A DNA stretch of 64,000 bases from Amblyomma americanum (GCF_052857255.1 NC_135505.1:29538499-29602498), one strand, 5' to 3'; positions 33,594-45,612 are shown, counted from the stretch's first letter. The notes: a model not told the origin generated them from the letters alone. Numbers and translations are program-made.

Positions 33594-36238
33594 TTAGTCC
33601 TCCCCAGCCTGAGGAGCGTGGGGAGGGAGCAGTAGATGATGAGGTGGTGGTAGTTTGTGTGGCCGACGAGGCATGCCCTGTTGTGCGTTGCAAGTTAAAT
33701 GGTTGTTGTATGGAATTGTTGATAGATACGGGGTCAAAGGTGACATTGCTTAAGGAGAGCAGTTTTAACACGCTTCGAAGGAAGGGGGACCGCGAGGTGT
33801 TGGAAGCGTCTGGTGGTATGGCAACCAAATTTGTAGGCATAACGGGGGATCCTCTTGGCATAAGTGGACTCTACCGGTTACACTTCTCTCTCGGCGGAAT
33901 TGCATTGGAGCACCCCTGCTACGTATGCCCGGACACGGTGTCTCTGCCAAACGGAGTGTCAGGTATATTAGGGCAGGATTTTTTAAGAAAAGGGAAGGTA
34001 GTAGTTTCATTCTCTGAGGAAGAGGTTAATGCGGGCGGATCAAAAGTACCGTTTTTGAACAGGAGAGGGGCTGAGATTCGCATTACCGATATTGACACCC
34101 GTCAAACAGTGGGATCATTGGAGAAGGTATATTCGCGGGTTGCCGTCAGGCTGGTCGATGAGGCGGTCGTCCTTCCTTGGTCGGAGCACATTTTGTACGC
34201 GTTTGTGCCTTCAGATGTAGAGAGCGGCGCCGTGGGAGTGCTTGAGCCGGTCGACTCTCTCAGCAATGGCCTGAAGGCAGCCGCGTGCCTCGTGACAGTT
34301 AATGACGCCCACAGAGTGCCCCTACGGGTGGTTAACTGTAGCCAGCAGCCACTGAGCCTTCCCAAGAACAAAACATTGGCTTTCTTCACCTCTGCGATAG
34401 AGCAACGTGAGCCCACCGATACGGTACTCGCAACTGTAGAGCATGCTAGTCCTTCGGCTGCTCCAAAGGTGTCGTTCGATCTTTCTCACGCAAAATCCAG
34501 GGAGAGGGAGGCTCTGGCTGGTTTGCTGAACGACTACTCGGAGGTATTCGCCGCGTCCAACCTGGATTTGGGCTGCTGTGGCGTTATAAAACACAGGATA
34601 GAAACCGGCACTTCATCGCCCGTTTACCAGCGTGCGTACAGGATTCCTTACTCCCAACGTGAGGAGATGGAGCGGCAGGTGCAGGACCTGATTGATCGCG
34701 GCATTGTCGAACACTCAAAGTCACCCTGGGGAGCACCAGCACTATTGGTGGAAAAGCCAGATGGCTCGTATCGATTGGTAGTGGACTACCGCAAACTAAA
34801 TGCCGTAACTCGCATCGATCCATACCCCATCCCCAATATACAGGAGACGCTTTCTCAGCTGGGCTCTGCCAGGTACTTCACGGTAGTGGACATGGCGGCG
34901 GGATTCTGGCAGATAGCAATGGATCCGGCAGATGCCGAGAAAACGGCATTCAACACGCCCTCAGGGCACTATGAATGGAAAAGAATGCCGATGGGTCTGG
35001 CCAACAGCCCTGCTGTCTGGCAGAGAACCGCTGATGTTATCCTGGCAGGTCTTCTGGGGAGGCTGTGCTTCGTGTATATGGATGACATTATCATATACAG
35101 TGACAGTTTTGATAACCATTTGCGCGATATTGAGCAGGTTTTGGTGCGACTAAGAGGAGCGGGTCTCAAGCTGAAGCCCTCTAAGTGCCAATTCCTCAAA
35201 AACGAGGTGAAATACCTCGGGCACGTTGTTTCAGCTGACGGCGTGCGACCGGACCCTGAGAAACTAAGGTGTGTCTCGGATTTTCCATCCCCGACTAGCG
35301 TCCGCCAGGTCCGGCAGTTTCTCGGCCTGATCGGTTACTACCGAAGGCACATAGAGGAGTTCGCCAAGCTCGCTAAGCCGCTCACCGCCTTAACAGCCAA
35401 AAATGTCGCCTTTCGCTGGGACGAAAACGCGGAGAATGCTTTTGGGGCCCTGAAAGGGAAGCTAATGAGTGCACCGCTGTTGCGCCACCCGGATTTTAAT
35501 TTGCCCTTCGTTATGGCCACAGATGCGTCAAAGTTCGCAGTGGGTGCCGTGCTATCTCAAGTTATCGAGGGCAAAGAACATCCCGTTGCTTTTGCTAGCC
35601 GACAGCTGAGCCCCACAGAGCAAAAGTACGGAGCTACGGAAAGGGAGTGCCTCGCCGTTGTCTGGGCAGTAAAGCACTTCAGATGCTACCTTTACGGCCG
35701 CAAATTCAAGCTAGTCACAGACTGCCATCCTCTGAAATGGGTGATGAGTGTCAGGGACCCTAGCTCGCGACTCGCTAGATGGAATCTACACCTGCAGGAA
35801 TACTGCTTTGAAGTTGAGCACAAGTCAGGAAAGACGCATCTGAATGCTGATGCACTCAGCCGCACAGCTGCCGTGGCAGCTATAGATGAGTTTGTCCCCG
35901 TAGTCGACCCCGCCGAATTACGCACAGAGCAGTGCAAAGATCCGGACCTGAAGCGAATAATCGAAAGCTTAGAGGACGCACCGTCTCACCCCGAACAGCT
36001 AGGTTATTTCATTGGCAAAGACGGCACCCTGTGTCGGCGCACGAGGCCAACCAGGAAAGGGAGACCAGAGAAAACCGCTTGGGAGAGAGTCGTCATACCT
36101 CGGTCGTGGACAGAAAGGGTTCTTCGCGTGTTTCACGATGCGCCATGCGCCGGTCATTTTGGCGTAGCGAAGACACGCAGGCGTGTGGAGCGTTTGTACT
36201 TTTGGAGGGGCATGCGACAGGATGTTAGAGACTACTGA
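33594..36238 (+). pseudogene. pol: protease, reverse transcriptase, RNase H, integrase zinc finger
   Basis: Open for more than 870 codons in the -1 frame relative to gag. Numbered from 33644: protease DTG at residues 28-30 (LLIDTGSK) and the GILGQDFL block near 108; reverse transcriptase with VVDYRKLNAVTRIDPYPIP and the catalytic YMDD at 478-481 (35075-35086); RNase H with TDASKFAVGAVL near 626 and TDCHPLKWV later. The integrase HHCC finger has its two His (FHDAPCAGHFG). A TGA at 36236-36238 interrupts the finger just before its CHSC pair. Everything before that stop looks intact and catalytic residues are conserved. Confidence 0.92.
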
Positions 36239-37476
36239 GCGAAGTGTCATTCCTGTCTCGAAAGAAAAACACCCAAGGGACGAAGACCAGCTCCAATTCA
36301 GCCGTTCCCTGAGGTTTCGGCTCCCTTCGAGCGGACAGGTATGGACATAATGGGCCCATTGCCCACGACCACTTCCGGAAACAAGTACATTTTAGTATTT
36401 GTCGACCACCTTTCAAAATACGCGGAAGCGGTAGCACTCCCCGATCAGAAGGCAGACACGGTTGCAAGAGCATTTGTCGAACAGATCGTGCTCCGACATG
36501 GACCCCCGAGGCAACTCTTGACAGATCGGGGAACGAACTTCGTGTCGCAGCTAATGAGGAGAGTTTGCGAGCTGCTTAAGATCGCTAAGAAGCAGACAAC
36601 ACCGTACCATCCGGCTTGCAACGGCGCGGTGGAGCGACTGAACCAAACCGTGGCCGGGTTCCTGTCGCATTTTGTTTCGCGCGACCAGCGGGACTGGGAC
36701 TTGTGGCTCCCGTATGCAATGTTTGCCTACAATTCCGCAGCACACGAGAGCACGGGCGAATCGCCATTCTTTCTTCTCTACGGCCGAGACCCGGACCAGC
36801 CTAGTGAAGTGCCAGAGGGCCCCCGTCGTGTCCCATACGCTTCACTGGACGACTATAAGGTTGAGCTAGAATCGCGCTTGCAAGTGGCGAGGGACATCGC
36901 AAAGGAGTCCTTAAAGAAAGCGGCGAAGCGCAGGAAGGAGGTGCACGATCGCAGTGCTAGAGACGCGCCGTTTGATGTGGGGGACAGCGTGTACATTGAA
37001 AACTGCCAAAGCAGATTGGGCTAGCTCGTAAGTTCCAGACGAAGTGGAGAGGACCGTGCGAGGTTGTCGAGAAGCTTTCTCCGGTAAACTTCAGAGTCCG
37101 AGACGTGAACCGGCGTTTGATAAGGATACACGCAAATCGCCTCAAGTCGGCACCGATTCAGTATTCACGAAATGAGGAAAGGGAAAGCGCGGATTTTGAT
37201 GGGGACAGAAGTGAAGCGGAGCGCGCAGATAGTTCGCAAGAAACGCCCTCTCCTGCATTTGTTCGGCAGGCGCCCGAGGTGACGGCCGGAATGCCACCGG
37301 ATTTACTTCATGCATTGCTAGAAGAAGCGCGCGAGGTTGCCGCGCAGATAACGCCAGGAGAGGCTCCTGCCACGAGCCCTCGCGAGTCCCAAAGCAGACA
37401 AAGGGGCACAGACTTACTTAGTATGACTCATGAAGGCCGATATCCGCTGCGAAATCGGAAAGCTAAGTCGGACTAA
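36239..37476 (+). pseudogene. pol: integrase core and C-terminal part, broken
   Basis: Continues in the pol frame after the TGA with CHSCLERKTPKGRRPAP and the integrase core: MDIMGPLP (first Asp), LLTDRGTNF (second Asp) and NGAVERLNQT (catalytic Glu). The frame ends at TAG 37022-37024. Related sequence resumes in a neighbouring frame with RKFQTKWRGPCEVVEKLSP, a GPY/F-like segment, and runs to TAA at 37474-37476, ending in the basic motif YPLRNRKAKSD. Thus one nonsense codon and one frame change disable integrase. No chromodomain is visible. Confidence 0.88.
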
Positions 37477-37969
37477 TGGCGTAAACAGAGCGGAGTTGTG
37501 AACTGGTTAGAATTGTGTGATGCCGCAGCTCATAACATTGCTATGTGCTTATGTGTTAAGTTATCGGAGTTGGTAGTTAAACCTTTCTGTCATTAAGTAA
37601 CACCTTCACAGGAGAGCATGCGGAGCGCATGCAGAACCTGCCCTACTTCCTTTCGTTATCTATATTTTTGTCTGTGCCGTGATCGTGCTAGAAGTGGGAG
37701 CTCCTTTGTAACTGTGGTAAATTTATTTCGTCCAGTTTGGACTAGAAAGGAGAGGCTTGGGTGCTGAGTTTCATGTTTATCTGTAAAAGAAGATCAGTGC
37801 TGCCCCTGGAGACGCCAGTATTGACAGCGGAGGCATATGGTGTTGTGCAGTGGTGTTGAGTGCAGCGAAAAGTGTTTTGTCGGACGCACTGTGCGAGGCG
37901 ATTCAGAAAGACAAGGGGAGCTGCGTGGACTCAAATGTTCGGAGAACATTCTTCTGGAGGGTGAGCGAG
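37477..37969 (+). other. 3' untranslated region of young Gypsy element
   Basis: Noncoding stretch between the end of pol and the 3' LTR. A convincing polypurine tract next to the LTR is not obvious; GGAGGGTGAGCGAG at 37956-37969 is the nearest purine-rich run. Confidence 0.6.
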
Positions 37970-39043
37970 TGTGACATCCCGTGTATGCTACGAGGATCCA
38001 CGTTCGACGGCGCGGCGTAGACGGAGACCCGTGACAGCGGCATCATCAATTACCCAGCCATGCTCTTTGAGTGACGACCAGAAAAACCGGACCCGCCGCC
38101 GCCCCGGGGAAACAGGCTTTATCCTCCCCAATTTCCGGGCCACTGGGACAACATTCTTTCCCTCCCCCCCCCCCCCCCCTTTGTCGTGGGCTATCGCCGG
38201 GAAGGCACCCACAGCTTCCCAGAAGGGCCGTGACGGACACCTGTCATGGCGGACAGGCAGTACTCGCCAAGAATGTGGAAAGACAGGCGCTAGTGAATTA
38301 GCTCCGAAGAGAGAGCCTGTGTATACTCTCACTTGAGAGAGAGTGGTGGCGTTTTTGTTGTTTATTTAGTTTGTATTGTTAACAGACTATGGGTTCGAGG
38401 CTAAGCCCAACCCAAGGGGGTTGTCCCCATCTCGCATGTTATTTTGGATTGCAGAATTGATGCTTTGGGCGGGCCACTGGAAATGACCGCCCTTAGTCCT
38501 TTGTTAATCAAGTGCTTAAAAGCACATGTAAACGGATGCAGTCCAGTCTGAGCTGGGGCTCCATGCTTAGCATGTAATGTGATGCTACTTAGGCACTAAC
38601 CTGCCCGGTCGATGAGTAAAGTAGTGCAAAGTTTGTTCTGTTGTAAAATTATGCTCTGCTGTCATCATCTACAAGCTCGCCTCCTGTTCATCTTCCAAGC
38701 CGAACGACACTAGAGGAAGGGTTTGTGAACCATCCTCGAAGAAACGGACGACTATTGAAATTCTACTGCAAGCACGCTCAGGACGACATCGTTCGCCAAG
38801 AGGGCCTTCAGCGCCGAAGCCCGTCGGCGTGCAGCTTCTGCCAGCAACCGCTCGAGCCCAACTCCGGAGCCACTCCATCGCCCCCATGAAGTCATCGGCA
38901 CGTAAGCTCGGACGCCCCAGCCTCTGATGTATAACCTTAATCATGTGTAATTATGGAATATACCTGTTTGTTTAAACTGAGCCATACGGTGTCTCTTTGC
39001 CTCTCCGTCCCGTGTGGACCTGCGCATTATGGGGGTCATCACA
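37970..39043 (+). repeat. 3' LTR of young Gypsy element
   Basis: 1,074 bp, nearly identical to 31423-32497, ending TCACA and followed by GCAG, the copy of the target duplication. Confidence 0.95.
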
Positions 39044-39389
39044 GCAGTATGGTCTGGGGAATCCTACTCGGTGTGTCACATGCGTAGAGACCCCAACTTC
39101 GAAGCCACAATAGAAAATCAGCAACAGTGTACATTATGCAAGGAATATACGTTTTATGTCGACGGTTGGTTTTATTGCTCTAGAAGTTAAATTCAAATTT
39201 AAATTCAACCATGAATAAAATGCCCCTCGTAGCACTGTACATCACAGGAGTGCTGAGGCTTTTGAACCTGTGCTTGCATTCTGCCGATTGCAAAAGCAGT
39301 GACTTCTGAATTCTTAGGGTTTACAAATGACAGTAAAGGTGTGCAGTCTTTTTTGCTTTTAGATGCCTTTGAACGGACGACAGGAAGAA
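39044..39389. other. No gene recognised
   Basis: AT-rich flank of the Gypsy element, unassigned. Confidence 0.45.
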
Positions 39390-39810
39390 CACTGAAGGGG
39401 ACACCTAAGCTCCGCCTTAAGGGTTTTACCGAGAGCTTTAATCATAATTGCTCATTCTCTAATTTGCACTCATAGATCCCTGGAAGTCCTCATACCACTT
39501 CTGGCGCAGTGGTACAGCGGTTAAGCGATGCGACACTGCCCCGGCATGATGTTTCAAACACAGCCACTAGAGGGACTTGTGAGACTCATGTTGCTTTTTC
39601 CGAACCATTTATTGCTACCAATCAGTAATTTAACTCCCACATGCCACGATGGGCAGTATGCTCACAATCCGGTGGGCTGGTTGTGTTCACGTCACAAGGT
39701 CGCGTGGCCTAGGGGGCCCACCTTGGTTGCTTCGCCGAGGATTTCTCGCTCACGCCGCGACGACAACGCCGAGTTTCCTGTTGAAGGGACCCTTAACACT
39801 ATCGTGTTGA
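39390..39810 (+). repeat. tRNA-headed repeat of a second SINE-like type
   Basis: An A-box-like TGGCGCAGTGGT at about 39502-39513 and a weak B-box-like TGTTTCAAACACAG at about 39550-39563 suggest a tRNA-derived promoter. The downstream body (GGTGGGCTGGTTGTGTTCAC, then CACGCCGCGACGACAACGCC) and the end GAAGGGACCCTTAACACTAT resemble a repeat I recall from tick genomes. The left edge CCGCCTTAAGGGTTTTACCG looks partly inverse to the right edge, so a foldback or MITE origin is also possible. Confidence 0.5.
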
Positions 39811-42128
39811 TACAACATACAGAGGGAGATAAAATGCCGATCCAAACCAGACATTTTCAAAGAAGGGTGGATCAGTCCGTTCTCGACAGTTCGAACTTGA
39901 AAGAAACCGAAAACGTGCCAAAATTAGGAACAGCTTCAGCTACTGCATTTATTAGAAGCTAGGACAATCGTGTGTAACAAATCTTCAATGCAAACCTCGC
40001 TGATCGATACAGATTTCAGAATATGCCTTCTCTCTGCTATCATTTGCTGCGGCGCTGGCGCAATGCCTAGCTGTACAGTGACAGCGGACTTTTTTCTGTG
40101 AAGCCAAAGCTCTCTTTAGCTGTGCCACTACACTCAGGCTTTGATGTTTAAATTATCACCAGAAGAGGATAACTTATTGGATGTTTGCATGCAGTGAGTG
40201 AGTGGCGTAGAAAAAAGAAATGTTGACCATTGTAAACAACAAGATCACATGTTCAGCTGTACGGAAACAGGTTTTTCAGTTTGAGGGCCGTGAAAACACT
40301 GTAGCCATGTTACAGAGGCAGAAATAACGGACGTGGATGGCAGCGATGACAAATAATTGTCAGACCGTGTAAAGGAGCGGAAAATAATGAAAGCAAAATA
40401 GCATTTAGCGGATTTATATATATTCAGTGTTCACATATACCACCGAACACATCATATAGCTGTAGACGTCTAATTTTTGTCTGCAAAAATCGAGGTTATC
40501 TTCCTCTTTCTTTCACGGAAATGCAATATTTCTGCTGTATTTACAATATAGGTCTTACATTGTAGCAACTGCTGCATGGAAACCGTTGTAACCCGCTTGA
40601 TGTTCACAGTCTTATAGATCAGTCAGAAAAATTCATAAGTTCTTATTAAGCGATTTGAAGTTTTCGGGATTCTAATACACATGTCAGGCACACTGTTTAG
40701 TGATTTTTGGCGTTTTCTGCATGGCACACAAGAACAAAGATTCTGCACGCCTGTTTTCTATGAACGTAAGAGAGGAACACTACGCGCGGCGTCTGTCGCG
40801 ACGTTCAACTAAAAGGGTTTCAAACGACATGCGCGTATGCAACGTAGACTTGTCACGTTTGCGTACGTGAACTCTGTGCGTACGTAAAACTAAAACTGCC
40901 TATTGTACTGAGGCTCCGTAAGCGAACGCAGTTCCATCAGCAACTTCCATATTATGCGTTAGAGATATCTTTTTACATAGAAGAAATGAGCGAAACCAAA
41001 CGAGACCATTACCATGCATCTTAATTATTGAATCACTCATGATGAATTTACTTCTTCTAAAGAATTCGCTGTCTGAATTCCTAGCCTCAGCAACTGGTTT
41101 TAAAGTGACACTGCATTAACTTTTACTGGCGGCTCTTTTCTTCCGCTAATCGAAAGAAAGAACGACAAGTTCAGGCTACTGTAATTACTCGCAAATCAAA
41201 CATCATAGGCATGGCCAAATCAAAAGCCTCTCCTCTTTGTTTTTTTTTACTCTATGGGGGCCAGTAAGTGATAGTGATAATTGTAGTGCAGTCGAGGGCC
41301 ACCAATTTAGAGCATCAGCTTGATATTTCATATGAGCCGCGCACATTTGATTGAAGTAGAATTGGGATAATCGGGTGCATTTGAATTAAGTGTAGTTCGC
41401 TCTATGCTTTTGAACAGTATTTTTTTCAGTTGGAAATTTTTTTACTCTTGCTAAAACGGTTGTACAAAACTTTTCAGTGATCTCACCTTTACCTATTTCC
41501 CATTTAATGTACATTGCAATTGCCAGTTAAAGACGTATTCGCAAAGATGCGAAAAACATCAGCTTGTCCGAACGCATATCACGTCCTTCTATAAGCTACG
41601 TTCTGAAACCCTGCTCATGAACACAAGCCTCCTGAAAAAAAGAAATTTAGTATCGTCTTCAAACTACTGGCTCAGTGACGCTCGAAAATACATTAAGCAT
41701 TGATTCATGAAATCTAAAACACAATATTTTTTTGGAATGTCCTGCAGCGAACTTGAACAACCGAATTATTACGATTCCTCATACTCTAGAATACATTACT
41801 GATTTTCATTATGTTGGTGAAACGCTGGACATGTTTGTACTGGACAAAACAATGTATAAAAAGTTCGCATGGTGGACAGGCATTGAGAATTCGTAGATAT
41901 AACAAAATACTTTGCTAGCATTTGGTTTTTTTTCACCTTCGTATCTTTCATCTTCGAGCCAGAGAGACTTCAATCCGGACGACCACTCCCTACGGATGAC
42001 GTGGTGAGCCTTGCCTTCCTTTTTGTGTTCTCCCGTCAAGGCATGCTTTATTTTGAGACGGCTTTGTCACCGCTTCATACATGTTTTTTAAATAGTCTAT
42101 GTACCTATACAGAACACCACGTCGCGTT
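39811..42128. other. AT-rich intergenic DNA, no gene recognised
   Basis: More than 2 kb without a frame longer than about 76 codons and without any repeat family seen elsewhere in the window. Confidence 0.55.
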
Positions 42129-42142
42129 AATAAACAGATGTA

Positions 42143-42369
42143 GCCGCCGCGGTGGCCGAGTGTGTATGGCGATCGGCTGCCGGCCCGAAAGACGCGGGTT
42201 CGATTCCGGCCGCGGCGGTCGAATTTCGATGGAGGCGAAATTCTAGAGGCCCGTGTGCTGTGCGATGTCAGTGCACGTAAAAGAACCCCAGGTGGTCGAA
42301 ATTTCCGGAGCCCTTCACTACGGCGTCCCTCATAGCCTGAGTCGCTTTGGGACGTTAAAATCCACCATA
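42143..42369 (+). mobile_element. tRNA-derived SINE, short type, with target duplication
   Basis: Head GCCGCCGCGGTGGCCGAGTG, B box GGGTTCGATTCC, core GATGTCAGTGCACGTAAAAG and tail GGGACGTTAAAATCC. A 14-bp duplication AATAAACAGATGTA flanks it at 42129-42142 and 42370-42383. It is one of the best-preserved copies here. Confidence 0.93.
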
Positions 42370-42383
42370 AATAAACAGATGTA

Positions 42384-42899
42384 TAAGAAATTTATTATTG
42401 CTTAGAAGGGGTGTGTCATTGGAATGTTCTTCAGAAAACCATCAGAAAAATAGATTTCCTTGTATTCATGGGCTATTGAATAACTATGACGGGAAAATGA
42501 TGAAGGACATGCTAAATGGGCTTCGCATGACCGGTTAGCAGTGTGGTACTGGAGAATATCCTCCTTGCGCCTGTTGAATTCGTGCACGATGCGATTTAAT
42601 GCAGCCCGATGCTATGTTTTTGTATTTATTAGTTCTATAAAGCGCTTGAGCAGCGGCTAAGCCTTCGTGTCGCTCAGCGTTCATCGTAGTCTATTGAAGA
42701 GCTGTCTCCAGTCGGTTTTGCTGAGTTCCTGGGCATACTACTGCGCATTCTCTGCTAGCTTTTCAATTTTTATCTTGAGCTTACGGTTTCATTTTTCTGC
42801 GCCACCGCATGAAGCGGCCGCTTTTGTCATTCTACAAGTGTAGCAATTCGTTCTCACTGCAAAGTATTTTGTTGTTAGGTCTATTTGCTTTCTGTGGGT
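42384..42899. other. No gene recognised
   Basis: Unassigned sequence between a SINE and a LINE ORF1 remnant. Confidence 0.45.
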
Positions 42900-43850
42900 A
42901 TTTGTGTCTTGCTGTAAATGACTCACCGACGCCACAGGGGGCGCCAGTGAGAAGAAGCACAGAGGCGTCGCGGCAGGCACCAGCTGCGAGAGCAACAGAG
43001 ACGGCGCTTAGGCTAACTGCAGCTTACTAACCGCTGGCAGCGAGCACACTACCATCGTCTCCACTCAACATACGGAGGCGCTCTACGTCAACATCACTTT
43101 CAAGATCCCGATCTCGATCATCATCACGGGCCAGACAACTAGTCAGGAAGCCGGATCCAGAAGGGCCTTCCAATAACAACATCAAGGGCTCCAAGGTGAG
43201 CTGGACAGCACCGTTATCTCATCCATCCACCCCTTCCCCAATACGCATAGCAAAAAAATTCCGTCTCGATATAATGATACCGCCACAAATACAACGACAG
43301 AAGGTCAGTATATATGCAACCAAACGGCCCTTATTGCATATAATAATAAACTATTGGAGAGGCAAACCGCACACAAAGACATGATGCATACTCTGTCATG
43401 GTGGTGTAGGAATTAGAAGCCAGCCAAAGATAACCAAGGTTGCTGGAGGCAATTAATCACATAATCGCTAGACTGGAGGAGCAGACAGCAAAGTCCAAAC
43501 GGACCCAAAAAGCCCTCAAGCAGCAACATGATCTCTGCTCTAATAATCTACTCTTCAAATCCAACACGCATAACGGAAACAACACAGATAGCCAAAACTG
43601 TTAAGTGGCAATCAAATTTTAGTTGTATTGCCAAGAAAAAAAAGCTACACTGCATCACAACATCAGCGCAAGTGCCACGACGCAAACAGAGATCACCGTT
43701 TGCCAGAAACACGCACCACACCTCACTAGCCACATAGACCCTCCAGGCGGGCACCCGGACGCATCAAGTAGCGATGCACTGAGTACACCATTTCCTTACA
43801 GTTGTACAACATGATCCCCGGAACATGATTCCTGTATCAGGAAAGGCATC
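42900..43850 (+). mobile_element. LINE ORF1 remnant
   Basis: Broken plus-strand frames with the composition of an I-type LINE ORF1: a Ser/Arg-rich run (SRSRSRSSSRARQLVRKPDP) near 43100-43160, KVSW near 43192, and a coiled-coil-like segment RLEEQTAKSKRTQKALKQQH near 43470-43530. A further ORF1-like segment reaches the start of the tandem array at 43897. No reverse transcriptase follows. Confidence 0.5.
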
Positions 43851-43896
43851 GCCAGTTTCCTGCAACGGTAGAGAGGCTGTCGAAGGTAGACGAACG

Positions 43897-45515
43897 CATT
43901 CTGCGACAGCTACAGACGAACGCCTACTAGTGTCCCTCCATGGCTGCTGGTCGTGGCCTGAAAGTGAATCCTTTGTGCCCACACTGTGATGAGCTCTGTC
44001 CTCCATCGCTAATGTTGTGGGCCTGTCAATGCAGTCCCCACTTCCCCCCCCCCCCCCCTACGCATTCTGCGACCGCTACAGACGAACACCAACTAGTGTC
44101 CCGCCATGGCTGCTGGCCATGACGTGAAAATGAATCCTTTGTGCCCACACTGTGACGAGCTCTGTCCTCCATCGCTTATGTTGTGGGCCTGTCAATGCAG
44201 TCCCCACTTCCCCCCTCCCTCCAAGCATTCTGCGACAGCTACAGACGAACATCTACTAGTGTCCCGCCATGGCTGCTGGCCGTGACCTGAAAGTGAATCC
44301 TTTGTGCCCACACTGTGACGAGCTCTGTCCTCCATCGCTTATGTTGTGGGCCTGTCAATGCAGTCCCCACTTCCCCCCTCCCTCCAAGCATTCTGCGACA
44401 GCTACAGACGAACATCTACTAGTGTCCCGCCATGGCTGCTGGCCGTGACCTGAAAGTGAATCCTTTGAGCCCACACTGTGACGAGCTCTGTCCTCCATCC
44501 CACATGCTGTGGGCCTGTCAATACATTCCCCACTCCGCCCCCCTCCTCATTCTGCAACAGCTACAGAGGAACACCTAGTTGTGTCCCGCCATGGCTACTG
44601 GCTGTGACCTGAAAGTAAACCCTTTGTGCACACACTGTGACGAGCTCTGTCCTCCATCGCACATGTTGGGCGCCTGTCAACACTCCCCACTTCCCCCCCC
44701 CCCCACGCATTCTGCGACAGCTACAGAGGAACACGTACTAGTATCCCGCCATGGCTGCTGGCCGTGACCTGAAAGTAAATCCTTTGTGCCCACACTGTGA
44801 CGAGCTCTGTCCTCCATCGCACATGTTGGGCGCCTGTCGACACACTCCCCACTCCCCCCCCCCCCACGCATTCTGCGACAGCTACAGATGAACACCAACT
44901 AATGTCCCGCCATGGCTGCTGGCCGTGACGTGAAATTGAATAATTGGTGCTCGCACTGTGACGAGTGCTGTCCTGCATCGCACATGTTGTAGTTCTGCCA
45001 ACACAGTCCCCACTTCCCCCCACGCATTCTCCGACAGATACAGGCGAACACCTACTAGTGTCCCGCCATGGCTGCTGGCCGTGACCTGAAAGTGAATCCT
45101 TTGTGCCCACACTGTGACGAGCTCTGTCCTCCACCTCACATGTTGTGGGATTGTCAACACAGTCCCCACTCCCCCCACCACCACGCATTCTGCAACAGCC
45201 AGAGACGAACACCTACTAGTGTCCCGCCATGTCTGCTGGCCGTGACATAAAATTGAATCCTTTGCGCCCACACTGTGACGAGCTCTGTCCTCTATCGCAC
45301 ATGTTGAGGGCCTGTCAACACAGTCCCCACATCACCCCCCCCCCCCACTCACATTCTGCGACAGCTACAGATGAACACCTACTACTGTCCCGCCATGGCT
45401 GCTGGCCGTGACCTGAAAGTGAAACATTTGGGCCCACACTTTGACGAGCTCTGTACTCCATCCCACATGGTGTGGGCCTTTCAACACAGTCCCCACCCCC
45501 GCACCCCCACTAAAG
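43897..45515 (+). repeat. Tandem array, ten units of about 160 bp, LINE zinc-motif derived
   Basis: Units begin with CATTCTGCGACAGCTACAGA at 43897, 44063, 44226, 44389, 44548, 44708, 44869, 45025, 45186 and 45352, giving spacings of 156-166 bp. Each contains CCATGGCTGCTGGCCGTGAC and a segment encoding CPHCDELCPPSHMLWAC, and ends in a C-rich run of variable length. The CPHC...HMLWAC pattern is that of the C-terminal zinc motif of RNase H LINEs. Each unit has a stop within the adjoining frame, so no long repeat protein is made. Units differ by scattered substitutions and by C-run length. Confidence 0.9.
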
Positions 45516-45537
45516 AGGCTTGGGGGGCCCCTCCTCG

Positions 45538-45612
45538 TTCGAGAGAAGCGTTTGCGGGTCGGTGGGCTGGAAACGCCGATTGGTCGGTGGGATGCGTGTC
45601 TGCGTGACGTTT
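45538..45612 (+). promoter_or_regulatory. Promoter-like module (inverted CCAAT box, CRE half site)
   Basis: GCGTTTGCGGGTCGGTGGGC, GGAAACGCCGATTGG (an inverted CCAAT box) and GCGTGACGTTTTTT lie in a GC-rich stretch just upstream of an intron-containing locus. Almost the same arrangement occurs in inverse orientation at 59520-59640. Function is inferred only. Confidence 0.4.

Larger units (their letters stand above)
31423..39043 (+). mobile_element. Young Ty3/Gypsy LTR retrotransposon
   Basis: A 7.6-kb element with LTRs at 31423-32497 and 37970-39043. The LTRs begin TGTGA and end TCACA, and GCAG flanks the element on both sides (31419-31422 and 39044-39047) as a 4-bp target duplication. The order is primer site, gag, then protease, reverse transcriptase, RNase H and integrase. 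By eye the LTRs differ by three substitutions and one C in a poly-C run over about 1,074 bp. The insertion is therefore recent. Three coding lesions (one in gag, two in pol) make this copy defective. Confidence 0.95.

Noticed and set aside
43897..45515. CRISPR array
   Set aside because: Tandem units of about 160 bp without unique spacers, in eukaryotic DNA; it is a minisatellite.
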